Positions 1-6,982 of a stretch of 7,598 bases of DNA are shown one piece after another (the stretch's first letter is position 1; each line of letters starts with the position of its first letter). The position numbers and the translations under genes are program-made. The stretch comes from an uncultured Desulfovibrio sp. (GTDB lineage: Bacteria; Desulfobacterota; Desulfovibrionia; Desulfovibrionales; Desulfovibrionaceae), in NCBI GenBank assembly GCA_900555975.1, contig USNI01000045.1, forward strand, positions 1 through 7,598, read 5' to 3'. The notes below the pieces were generated by a model. It was given only the letters and a program-made list of their open reading frames with translations. It ran no database searches and was not told the DNA's origin.

Positions 1-310
1 GCTATGAAAGTGCGTGTGGAACGTTTTTCAGAGGCCTTGTGAACATGGAAAAGGCAGGGCGCATCCGTCTGGAAAAAACGGACGGGAACAGGGGAAATGA
101 AGGCCGCAGCGCACGAGACCGGACGCCTGGCTGGCGGTACGGTCTGCAGCATCCCGGATGCCGCGGACGAAAGAAAAAATAATTTCGTGAAATTTTTCCA
201 GAAGATGGGAGTCGGAACACTGTGTGAAAAGTCCGACGTCTCCGCTTCTTCCGGAGGCTGGAAGCGCGGCATGCCGTCCGAAGGGACAGAAAAGGCGGCG
301 CGTGTCAGTA
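1..310. other. Left-edge region without an identified gene
   Basis: This stretch lies downstream of mutL and holds no protein I recognise. On the plus strand two frames are open from the edge: one ends at a TGA at 40-42, the other at a TAA at 180-182. Either could be the 3' end of a gene entering from the left and converging on mutL. A plus-strand frame at 97-330 (77 codons) has a purine-rich first codon position, but its ribosome site (GGGG at 91-94) is too close to the ATG, it overlaps the mutL end by 20 bases, and it resembles no family I know. Three inverted repeats are visible: CCGTCTG/CGGACGG (65-85, one G-T pair), the AT-rich palindrome AATTTCGTGAAATT (181-194) flanked by an A run and a T run, and GTCGGA/TCCGAC (211-237). 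The palindrome could be a weak two-way terminator. Confidence 0.5.
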
Positions 311-2359
311 TCAGGATTGTCTGCGCTTGAAAAGCTTTTCAAGGTCAGCCCGTTCCAGAGTAACGGCACAGGGCCTTCCATGGGGGCAGAAGTCCGGGGA
401 TTCGGTCCTGAGCCATTGCCTGACGAGATTCATGGCGTCGTCGGGCGTCAGATGCTGTCCCGCCCGTACGGCCGTGGCGCAGGCATGATGAATCCAGATG
501 CCTTCCAGATCGTCCACGCGGCCGGAGAGCGCTTCCCGGAGAAAGGCCAGCGCTTCGGACCTGTCCATTTCCGGAGGCATGGCCTGCACAAGACAGCGTC
601 TGCCGCGGCATGCCGTTTCAAAGCCGAGACGCGGCAGCGTATCCTTCAGTTCCATGAGCCGTTCAACTTCTGCAGGATGCAGCTCCATCTCCAGCGGTAC
701 AAGAAGCGGCTGTGCCAGACCGCGTGAACCTGCTGCGCGGAATTTTTCATAGAAGATGCGTTCATGCATGGCGTGCTGGTCCAGCAGAAGCAGCGTTTCA
801 TCATTCTGGGAAAGGACGAGATAGGTTCTTGCCACCTGACCGAGATAGCGGAACCCCCTCAGGGGAGAGGGGGCAGGGACAGAAGCCACGGCCTTTTCCT
901 CAATCAGGGAACGTTCTGCGGAGACGGGCTGTTCTTCCGGCTTTCGGGGGGCATTGTGACCTTCGGTCATGACGTTTCCGGAAAGGGAGTGATCACGGAC
1001 GACTTCTTTTTCTGCAAGCGGAGGTATTCCTGCGGGACGAGGAGGCGTCAAGTCGGAGATCGCATGTCGGTGCGAGATCGTCGTATTCGGCCTGCCGGTC
1101 CTGAAGTCGCGGTCCGGCATGCTTTGTTCTCTCAGTCCTCCGCGGGGAGAAGCGTCTTCGGAGAGGACGGAGGAAAAGGCGGATGCACTTTTCGGGCGGG
1201 ATCTTGGCATGACGCGCACGGCATCGGCTTCCCCCCAGAAACCAAGAGGCCGGGAAGGACGCGTGCTTCTGGTCTCCGTCATGTCGGAGGGAATGCCCGG
1301 ATCCTCATGCTGCGTTCTTTCCTCAAAACGTTCCGAAGCGAGAGGAACGCCGGCAAGAGCGCTGTTCATGGCCCTGAGCACTGCGGAGAACACGGCCTGT
1401 TCGTCCCGGAATCTCACTTCATTCTTTGCGGGATGGACGTTCACATCCACATCCTGGGGGGAAAGATCCAGAAAAAGGACGGTCTGGGGATAATCCCGAC
1501 TGGTCAGTCTCCCCTGATAGGCCTGCCGTACCGCCTTCATGAGAAGACGATCGTTCACGGCTCGTCCGTTGACATAGAAAAGCATGCGGTCGGCGCGAGG
1601 CTGCGAGGATCTGGGATCGGAAGTGAGACCGTGAAGGCGCATGCCGTTCATGGAGATATCAAAGGGGCGCAGCGCATCAACTATGGCGGGCGGCCACAGC
1701 AGAGCCATGCGATGCGCAAGAGACTGTCCCTTTTCAAAGCGGACGATTTCTCTTGTTCCGGCCTTGAGCGTAAAGGTGACGTCCTCTCTTGCCAGAGCAA
1801 GCCGGGTAAAAAGTTCCTGTGTCTTTTTCTGTTCTGTGGCGGGGCTTTTCAGAAATTTCAGTCTGGCGGGAATGTTGGAAAAGAGTTCCGACACTTCCAC
1901 GAGCGTGCCCTGATTGAGAGCGGCCGGAGTCACGGCTTTGATGGTTCCGTACAGCACCTCGATGCCTGAGGCCTCTCCGGCGGAGCCGTTGTCCTGCAGG
2001 GGGGAGGAAATCATGCGGAAGCGTGAAACGGAAGCGATGCTCGGAAGCGCTTCGCCGCGGAAGCCGTAGGAACGTATGTTCATGAGATCGCCGACGTCGG
2101 TGATCTTGCTGGTGGCATGGCGGGTCACGGCGAGTTCAAGCTGATCGGAATCGATGCCCCGGCCGTTGTCGGTAACGCGGATCAGCGTCTGTCCGCCGTT
2201 CTCAAGTTCTGCAAGAACGCTGGTGGCGCCGGCATCGAGGCTGTTTTCCACCAGCTCCTTGACGACGCTGGCCGGACGTTCCACCACTTCGCCGGCGGCG
2301 ATCTGGTTGGACAGTTCGGGAGGAAGCAGGCGTATCGTTTTTTTTGCGGAATCGGTCAT
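311..2359 (-). CDS. mutL: DNA mismatch repair protein MutL, endonuclease type
   Basis: MutL links mismatch recognition by MutS to strand incision and excision in the cytoplasm. The 682-residue product has a complete N-terminal GHKL ATPase: VENSLDAGA around residues 37-45 with the metal-binding Asn at 39, DNGRGI at 64-69, TSK at 83-85 and GFRGEAL at 99-105. The transducer-domain HPAKNEVRF motif is at about 309-317. A linker from about 340 to 500, rich in Arg, Ser, Pro and Glu, looks disordered. The C-terminal domain carries DQHA-X2-E-X4-E (527-538), the ACxxAVRAG segment (626-634) and FCPHGRP (657-663). These are the metal-site motifs of nicking MutL proteins in bacteria that lack MutH; E. coli MutL lacks them. 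The ATG at 2359 is preceded by AGGGA at about 5-6 bases, and the protein starts at the usual family position. It has its own likely promoter upstream. Confidence 0.97.
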   Translation of the reverse strand: MTDSAKKTIRLLPPELSNQIAAGEVVERPASVVKELVENSLDAGATSVLAELENGGQTLIRVTDNGRGIDSDQLELAVTRHATSKITDVGDLMNIRSYGFRGEALPSIASVSRFRMISSPLQDNGSAGEASGIEVLYGTIKAVTPAALNQGTLVEVSELFSNIPARLKFLKSPATEQKKTQELFTRLALAREDVTFTLKAGTREIVRFEKGQSLAHRMALLWPPAIVDALRPFDISMNGMRLHGLTSDPRSSQPRADRMLFYVNGRAVNDRLLMKAVRQAYQGRLTSRDYPQTVLFLDLSPQDVDVNVHPAKNEVRFRDEQAVFSAVLRAMNSALAGVPLASERFEERTQHEDPGIPSDMTETRSTRPSRPLGFWGEADAVRVMPRSRPKSASAFSSVLSEDASPRGGLREQSMPDRDFRTGRPNTTISHRHAISDLTPPRPAGIPPLAEKEVVRDHSLSGNVMTEGHNAPRKPEEQPVSAERSLIEEKAVASVPAPSPLRGFRYLGQVARTYLVLSQNDETLLLLDQHAMHERIFYEKFRAAGSRGLAQPLLVPLEMELHPAEVERLMELKDTLPRLGFETACRGRRCLVQAMPPEMDRSEALAFLREALSGRVDDLEGIWIHHACATAVRAGQHLTPDDAMNLVRQWLRTESPDFCPHGRPCAVTLERADLEKLFKRRQS

Positions 2360-2409
2360 GATGTTCCCTGGAAAGAGTGGTCGGCGCGGCGTCGGATGGA
2401 ATGAAGTCT

Positions 2410-2437
2410 ATTTTCAGGCGAAATTTCAGGAAGTCAA
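2410..2437 (-). promoter_or_regulatory. Likely sigma70-type promoter of mutL
   Basis: Reading the minus strand, a TTGACT box (2437-2432, five of six bases as in TTGACA) is followed after 16 bases by GAAAAT (2415-2410, four of six as in TATAAT). Transcription would start near 2403, giving a leader of about 45 bases with a Shine-Dalgarno site just before the mutL ATG. The block is AT-rich compared with its surroundings and sits in the 208-base gap between the exonuclease stop and mutL. This is a motif match only; the -10 box is imperfect. Confidence 0.5.
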
Positions 2438-2567
2438 GCCGCAGGAAAAAAGCGTCGGGGAACGGCTGGTGCCTTTGCCGGCTTCCCTGCTGGAAACATG
2501 GAAGGAACGGCTGTCCATCGGAGTGTGAAGCTGTCGGGGATCGGGAAGTTTTCGGATGATGCGCCGG

Positions 2568-3239
2568 TCAGACCTGACTGGTCGCGGCGTTGGGACGGTT
2601 CTGTCCTCCGCCCTGGCGCAGCATGTGAAAATACAGCTCACGGCCCACCCAGGCATCGGTGGCGGCATATTTGATCTGCTGAGGTGTCAGCTCATGATTT
2701 TCCCAGTTGGAGCATTGAGCGCTTTTGCTGATGCGGAAACCAAGCAGATTGGCGGAAAGCGTGCGCAATCCCTGAGCCTGTATGCCCCGCACGCGGGCCA
2801 TGGCCGCAAGATCCGCCACGCCGTCGGCCTTGAAGGGATGGATGCGGGCGAGCGCCTTCATGTCATCATGGATGGCCACGCCGGTTTTAAGCACGCGCGG
2901 AGAGGAAAGCAGTTCGGCAATGCGGCTGCAGAAAGGAATATGGGTCAGCTGGATGAGATAGACGGCGTCCGCCGTGGCAAGCTGGATGAGCGCAGGACGG
3001 CATGTCTTGCCTTTTGTGAAGGTGGGACGGGTTTCCGTATCGAATCCGAGCACCTTTTCCTTCCACAGATCCCCGAGTGCCGTGGCCAGAGCATCCTCGT
3101 TCTGAACAAGAACAACGGGACCTTCCCACGCCCTGAGAGGCAGAAGATTGATTTCCTCCTTGCTCAGACAAGGCTGAAAGGCGACAGGAGAAAGGGCCTG
3201 CCTGTGGGGATAGCGTATGGGTTCTGTATTGCCGGGCAT
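2568..3239 (-). CDS. DEDDy-type 3'-5' exonuclease domain protein
   Basis: This is a single-domain member of the DnaQ-like exonuclease superfamily, close to the RNase D and Werner exonuclease type, which removes nucleotides from 3' ends using two metal ions. From the ATG at 3239 it has 223 residues. Exo I is GFDTET (Asp67, Glu69), Exo II is KTGVAIHDDMKAL (Asp126), and Exo III is YAATDAW (Tyr191, Asp195), so all four acidic residues and the DEDDy tyrosine are present. The SAQCSNWE segment before Exo III is typical of Werner-like members. No HRDC domain follows, unlike RNase D, so I give no gene symbol. The frame stays open up to an ATG at 3326, but that codon lies inside a terminator hairpin and has no well-spaced ribosome site. 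The ATG at 3239 has GGAAAGG about 8 bases upstream. Whether the substrate is DNA or RNA cannot be told. I saw no convincing promoter or terminator for it. Confidence 0.9.
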   Translation of the reverse strand: MPGNTEPIRYPHRQALSPVAFQPCLSKEEINLLPLRAWEGPVVLVQNEDALATALGDLWKEKVLGFDTETRPTFTKGKTCRPALIQLATADAVYLIQLTHIPFCSRIAELLSSPRVLKTGVAIHDDMKALARIHPFKADGVADLAAMARVRGIQAQGLRTLSANLLGFRISKSAQCSNWENHELTPQQIKYAATDAWVGRELYFHMLRQGGGQNRPNAATSQV

Positions 3240-3304
3240 AAATATAACCTTTCCGGCAAGACTATCATGGAAGGCTGCCGTGGGCAAGACGTCTTTTGTA
3301 TCGG

Positions 3305-3334
3305 AAAAAACCGGCGGAAGGTACATTCCGCCGG
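3305..3334 (-). terminator. Intrinsic terminator of the ccm-mnmE unit
   Basis: On the minus strand CCGGCGGAA (3334-3326) and TTCCGCCGG (3319-3311) form a perfect 9-base-pair stem with a six-base loop, followed directly by TTTTTT (3310-3305). This is a textbook rho-independent terminator. It lies 110 bases past the mnmE stop and 66 bases before the exonuclease start, so it separates the two transcripts. On the plus strand the sequence after the hairpin is only GCTTTC, so it should work mainly leftward. Confidence 0.92.
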
Positions 3335-3444
3335 GCTTTCATCTGATGGGTCATCCCTGCAGACATAAAGGCGACGCCATGTCTATCCCTTTGTGCACAA
3401 CCTGCAGAACGGCGTAAAAAGAGACGTCTTTTCCCGTAGTTGTG

Positions 3445-4863
3445 TTATTTTCCTATGCAGAATGTCGAGAATATGGCGTTCAGTGTCTCTTCCGTGCTGT
3501 TGAGACCCGTGATGTCCGAAAGATGAGCGCAGGCCGTTTCCAGATGGATGCTGCACAGGTCCGGAGGGACATCCAGAGCGATGGCTTTCTGCAGCGCGTC
3601 CAGCGCGTCCAGTGCCTGGCGCAGCTGATTTGTCTGCCGGAGGTTGGGGGCGAGGTCGCCTTCCTGCGGGAGTTCTCCCTGAAGGCAGAGAGCACGCACG
3701 GCTTCGGCAAGCCGGTCGATGCCTTCCCCGCTGCGTGCGCACACGGGAAGAAGCGTCGCCTGATGAAACGTGTTCAGGTCTTCGGGCAGAGGCCTGATGT
3801 CAGCCTTGTTCCAGACCGCGATGCAGCGCCCGGCTCCGAATTCTTCGATAAGGCGCGCTTCTTCGGCAAAGGGGACGAGAAGCGTTTCAGGTTCGTCCCC
3901 GGCTCGGGCGCTGTCCAGCACCACGAGCACGCAGCGGGCGTTTTCTGCAAGCTCCTTTCCCCGCCTCATGCCTTCCAGCTCTATGCTGTCATCGCTGTGA
4001 TCGCGAAGGCCGGCGGTGTCCACGAGTCGGACGGGCAGGCCGGCGAGAGAGGTCTGTTCTTCCAGATAGTCGCGGGTTGTCCCCGGTTTTTCCGTGACGA
4101 TGGCCCGCTTGCGGCCGAGAAAGGCGTTCATGAGACTGGATTTGCCGGCATTGACCCGTCCGGCCAGCACGACCAGCGCTCCTTCACGCCAGGAGCGTGC
4201 CCGTTCATATCCGGAAATCAGGGTGCGTATGCCGGAAGCGACTTCTTCCGTGATGGTGGAAAACTCCCGGGACGGCAGGCATTCTCCCTCCTCGTCAGGG
4301 AAGTCTATGGCCAGGCATATCCGCTGACGAAGATATTCAAGTCTGCCGCGGAGTTCTTCGACGCGACGCCCCAGAAGACCGTCCAGTTTGGCGGACGCCA
4401 GATAGACGCCCTCCCGCGAGGGGGCGGCAATAAGTTCTGCCACGGCCTCGGCCTGGGAGAGATCCATGCGGCCGTTCAGAAAGGCACGTCGTGTAAACTC
4501 TCCCCGTTCGGCCATGCGCGCCCCGCGGGAAAGAACGGAGTCGAGCAGCGCGGCCAGCACGGCCGGACCGCCGTGTCCCTGTATTTCTGCACAGTCCTCT
4601 CCTGTGAAGGAATGCGGTCCCTTGAAGAACACGACCAGCGCATCGTCGGCTTCATGGTTCTGAGCGTCGAGCAGGCGGCCGTGATGCAGCATGCGCGGCG
4701 TAAAGTCCCGGAATGATGAGGCGCCGGGCTGGAACATGGAATGAAGAATTTCGTACGCCTTCGGCCCGGAAATGCGTATGATGCCCACACCGCCGGCGCC
4801 CGGAGCCGTGGCTATGGCCGCAATGGTGTCGTTTTCCGGATGGGACAGGTCGGTACCGGTCAT
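3445..4863 (-). CDS. mnmE: tRNA modification GTPase MnmE (TrmE)
   Basis: MnmE works with MnmG to install the carboxymethylaminomethyl group on C5 of the wobble uridine of certain tRNAs, using GTP and a methylene-tetrahydrofolate derivative. The 472-residue product matches the family along its length (E. coli 454). The N-terminal folate-binding domain begins DTIAAIATAPG and is followed by the helical part with GEFTRRAFLNGRMDLSQAEA (121-140). The G domain has GRVNAGKSS (G1, 235-243), TTRD (G2, 262-265), DTAGLRD (G3, 282-288) and NKAD (G4, 352-355). The C terminus is FCIGK (468-472), with the conserved Cys469. The ATG overlaps the stop of the TPR gene in an ATGA, with GGAG about 8 bases before it, so translation is coupled to the upstream gene. 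It is the last gene before the terminator at 3334-3305. Finding it behind ccm genes is unusual, since in many bacteria it lies near yidC and jag. Confidence 0.98.
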   Translation of the reverse strand: MTGTDLSHPENDTIAAIATAPGAGGVGIIRISGPKAYEILHSMFQPGASSFRDFTPRMLHHGRLLDAQNHEADDALVVFFKGPHSFTGEDCAEIQGHGGPAVLAALLDSVLSRGARMAERGEFTRRAFLNGRMDLSQAEAVAELIAAPSREGVYLASAKLDGLLGRRVEELRGRLEYLRQRICLAIDFPDEEGECLPSREFSTITEEVASGIRTLISGYERARSWREGALVVLAGRVNAGKSSLMNAFLGRKRAIVTEKPGTTRDYLEEQTSLAGLPVRLVDTAGLRDHSDDSIELEGMRRGKELAENARCVLVVLDSARAGDEPETLLVPFAEEARLIEEFGAGRCIAVWNKADIRPLPEDLNTFHQATLLPVCARSGEGIDRLAEAVRALCLQGELPQEGDLAPNLRQTNQLRQALDALDALQKAIALDVPPDLCSIHLETACAHLSDITGLNSTEETLNAIFSTFCIGK

Positions 4864-5447
4864 TTTTCCAGCTCCGTCCTTATCATGGCGGAAAGCGACT
4901 CGTCGTTGCAGATCCGCGCTGCAGCTTCGAAGTTTTCGCGTGCCTTGCCCTCCTGCTGGAGGTGATAGCGGTAGATGACGGCAAGACTGTAGCGTGTGGC
5001 GGCATCGTCCTTCAGGTTCACGGACCGTTCCAGCTGCGAGGCTGCTTCCGTCCAGTTGCCTTCTCTGGCGAGAATGACGCCCATGAGATACGGCGCCCTG
5101 TAGTCGGACGGGGCAGCCACCACGGCGCGCTGCACCATGTCCTTTGCACCTTCTGCATTGCCCTGTTCGGCAAAGATGCCGGCAAGTTCAAGCAGAGTGT
5201 CCGCGTCATGGGGATTTTCCTTCATCTTCTGCATGAGATTCATGATGGCCTGTCCTTCCGGAGCATCCGTTCCCTGTTCCATCATGCTGCGGGCGGCGTC
5301 CGTTGTCGGGGCCGTCTGCGCCGTGGAGGCGGTCTTCTGATGAACAAGGGGATGATCGCCCATGCGCCAGGCGACGGAAAGCGCGAACATGGCGCCGAGA
5401 CCGAGAGCCAGCGCCGCCAGGATCACGTGACGGGACGAATCAGTCAT
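4860..5447 (-). CDS. Membrane-anchored TPR protein of the ccm operon (CcmI-like role inferred)
   Basis: The 195-residue product has a short polar N terminus and one hydrophobic segment at about 8-27. A low-complexity Thr/Ala linker to about 50 follows, then tetratricopeptide repeats at about 82-113, 117-147 and 149-180 (for example ELAGIFAEQGNAEGA). It probably sits in the inner membrane with the repeats in the periplasm. Position right after ccmD suggests a role like CcmI/CycH, which presents apocytochrome c to the heme ligation machinery. That is inference: it is much shorter than a full CcmI, and TPR sequences diverge too much to assign orthology by eye. The frame could start further upstream at 5513, but the ATG at 5447 has GGGAGG six bases before it, gives a clean anchor segment and overlaps the ccmD stop by 8 bases (ATGACTGA). 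It overlaps mnmE by 4 bases. Confidence 0.88.
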   Translation of the reverse strand: MTDSSRHVILAALALGLGAMFALSVAWRMGDHPLVHQKTASTAQTAPTTDAARSMMEQGTDAPEGQAIMNLMQKMKENPHDADTLLELAGIFAEQGNAEGAKDMVQRAVVAAPSDYRAPYLMGVILAREGNWTEAASQLERSVNLKDDAATRYSLAVIYRYHLQQEGKARENFEAAARICNDESLSAMIRTELEK

Positions 5448-5574
5448 GGTCGGCCTCCCACTGGGAAAGACGGCGTTCCAGTCTCTTCTGCGAGGCGGCA
5501 AGGAAGGCCGCATACAGTCCGAGTCCTATCCAGAGCGCGGCATTGGCCGCCATAAGCCAGGAAATTGCAGTCAT
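5440..5574 (-). CDS. ccmD: Heme exporter protein CcmD (small)
   Basis: This 44-residue frame runs from the ATG at 5574 to the TGA at 5442-5440. It has a hydrophobic helix at about 5-27 with a central Leu-Tyr-Ala, then a charged tail KRLERRLSQW. That is the CcmD pattern: one membrane helix followed by a basic cytoplasmic stretch. CcmD is the small subunit of the CcmABCD complex and helps release heme-loaded CcmE. It lies exactly where ccmD is expected, 29 bases after ccmC, with GGGGAGA seven bases before the ATG. Its last 8 bases overlap the start of the TPR gene. A small hairpin, CGCC with a GGAA loop (5598-5587), abuts the ribosome site. The identity rests on size, topology and position, since the family is weakly conserved. 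Confidence 0.87.
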   Translation of the reverse strand: MTAISWLMAANAALWIGLGLYAAFLAASQKRLERRLSQWEADHD

Positions 5575-5603
5575 GGTATGTCTCCCCGCCTTCCGGCGTG
5601 GTA

Positions 5604-6302
5604 TCAGTGTTGTTCGTTTTCCGCGTCGGCCATCATTTTTTCAAACATCAGGGCGTCAAGCCTGCGTCCCAGCCGCATCTGGCGGTAGCGCAGCAGAAGC
5701 ATGGCAAGCCACATCATGCCGAAGCTCACCACGCAGGCCGCCACGGCCACAGCCATTTCCGGTTCCAGTCCGCCCCCTTCAGAGGCAAAGACCGAAGGAT
5801 GAATGGAACGCCACAGTCTGGCGGACAGGAATACCAGCGGCACATCAAGAAAGCCGGCAATGGCTACGACGGAACAGAGCGCGGCGCGGCGGTTTTCCGG
5901 CATGGGCATGGAGCGGAGGGCCATGCAGCCGGCATAGATGAACCAGAGAATGAGCGCCGTCGTCAGACGCGGATCCCATGTCCACCACACCCCCCAGGAA
6001 TGACGGCCCCAGATGGAACCGGTGACGAGCGTGAGCGTGCACAGGAGCATGCCTGTTTCCACGGAAGCTGCGGAAAGAAGATCATACTTCGGCGTACGGG
6101 TCTTCAGATACAGAATGCCGGCCACGCAGGAGACGGCAAAACTGATGAGTCCCCACCAGGCCAGCGGCAGATGTATGTAGAATATCTTCTGCGCCATGCC
6201 CATGACCTGTTCTTCAGGAGCATACACAAAGATCAGCCACTGACAGCCGGCAAGGGCGAGTCCGCCGATGAGGGCAAGAAGTGCTGTACGGGATTGAGTC
6301 AT
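5604..6302 (-). CDS. ccmC: Heme exporter protein CcmC
   Basis: CcmC is the inner-membrane protein that binds heme at the periplasmic face and passes it to the chaperone CcmE. The 232-residue product (E. coli 245) has about six hydrophobic segments. The tryptophan-rich heme-handling signature WGRHSWGVWWTWDPRLT is at 98-114. Two likely axial-ligand histidines flank it: His44 in YIHLPLAWW, and His168 in the VPLVFLSARLWRSIHP stretch. Their placement matches the two conserved histidines of the family. The ATG at 6302 shares one base with the ccmB stop (TGATG), with GGAGA just upstream, so translation is coupled. The C-terminal tail from about 205 is charged and cytoplasmic. CcmF also has a WWD motif, but it is about three times longer. 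Confidence 0.97.
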   Translation of the reverse strand: MTQSRTALLALIGGLALAGCQWLIFVYAPEEQVMGMAQKIFYIHLPLAWWGLISFAVSCVAGILYLKTRTPKYDLLSAASVETGMLLCTLTLVTGSIWGRHSWGVWWTWDPRLTTALILWFIYAGCMALRSMPMPENRRAALCSVVAIAGFLDVPLVFLSARLWRSIHPSVFASEGGGLEPEMAVAVAACVVSFGMMWLAMLLLRYRQMRLGRRLDALMFEKMMADAENEQH

Positions 6303-6982
6303 CAGTCATCTCCGCTGTAGACGAAGGGGAAAAGAAGAAGTCCGGCTCCCAGAAAAAGGCCGTCGAAGGCTGCGGCAAGGCCGATCCAGCGCATCGTGTC
6401 GTCCAGCACGGGATCGGGATCAATGCCCATGGAAACAAGACGCACACCGGCCAGAAGCATGGGAACCAGCAGGGGAAAGAGCACGATGGACAGCAGGGAT
6501 TCCCTGCCGCCTCTGCCGACGGACAACGCTCCGAGCAGAGAACCGGAAGCCGCCATGCCGGCATCGCCGAGAAGAATGCCGAGAAGCGCCGTCGGCCAGG
6601 CCGTGCCGAGATGCTGTCCGAGAAAGACAAAGACTGCGGGCACGAAAATGCACTGGGCCGCGGCAAGCAGAAGGAGTCCGGCCATGGCCTTGCCGAGCCA
6701 CACGCTCTGCACGGGAGCGGGAAGCAGCACGAGACCGAGTCTTGCCTGTGCCGTTTCCTCCACGGCATAGAGCATGTTGAAGATGAGCACCTGACAGAAG
6801 GCCGAGGCCAGCCAGAACATGGCTGCGGCAGCCTGCGGACTGAGTCTGTCTCCGACGTTCAGGGAGAGGCTGAACAGAAAGACGAGAAGAAGTCCGAGCA
6901 GCAGAGCCTGCATGAGACCTGCCCCCCGGGAGAACGTAAGCTTGAGGTCCTTGCCGCACAGAGCGAGCGCGCATTTCAGCAT
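6302..6982 (-). CDS. ccmB: Heme exporter protein CcmB (ABC transporter permease)
   Basis: CcmB is the membrane subunit that pairs with the ATPase CcmA in the CcmABCD complex. The 226-residue product (E. coli 220) starts with a short amphipathic stretch, MLKCALALCGKDLKL, and then shows about six hydrophobic segments. Family features include the AVEETAQARLGLVLLPAP region around 73-90 and LSIVLFPLLVPMLL around 164-177. Longer versions of the frame reach an ATG at 7078, but the extra part is Arg-rich and lies in the ccmA coding region. The ATG at 6982 has a strong GGGAGG site and overlaps the ccmA stop in ATGCTGA, so this start is preferred. It shares one base with ccmC downstream. Confidence 0.96.
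   Translation of the reverse strand: MLKCALALCGKDLKLTFSRGAGLMQALLLGLLLVFLFSLSLNVGDRLSPQAAAAMFWLASAFCQVLIFNMLYAVEETAQARLGLVLLPAPVQSVWLGKAMAGLLLLAAAQCIFVPAVFVFLGQHLGTAWPTALLGILLGDAGMAASGSLLGALSVGRGGRESLLSIVLFPLLVPMLLAGVRLVSMGIDPDPVLDDTMRWIGLAAAFDGLFLGAGLLLFPFVYSGDD

Noticed and set aside
764..1969. A 401-codon plus-strand frame opposite mutL
   Set aside because: It lies wholly antisense to a clearly conserved mutL, has no recognisable motif, and is rich in Gly, Arg and His as expected from reading a GC-rich gene backwards. The sense gene rarely uses codons that read as stops on the other strand.
2459..2513. Direct repeat GGAACGGCTG (2459-2468 and 2504-2513)
   Set aside because: Two ten-base copies in a short gap, without further units or a linked feature, are likely chance.
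2568..2590. Inverted repeat CCGGTCAG/CTGACTGG at the exonuclease stop
   Set aside because: The loop would be only two bases, there is one mismatch, and no T run follows on the minus strand, so it is not supported as a terminator.
3240..3304. Possible promoter TTGCCC-N17-TAGTCT before the exonuclease
   Set aside because: Both boxes match poorly, and the start point would fall almost on the ribosome site, so it was not listed.
2556..3368. A 270-codon plus-strand frame opposite the exonuclease
   Set aside because: It is a mirror of the exonuclease coding frame, without family features.
3442..4716. A 424-codon plus-strand frame opposite mnmE
   Set aside because: mnmE is complete with all G motifs and the FCIGK end. 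The opposite frame has no domain signature and no promoter or ribosome site of note.
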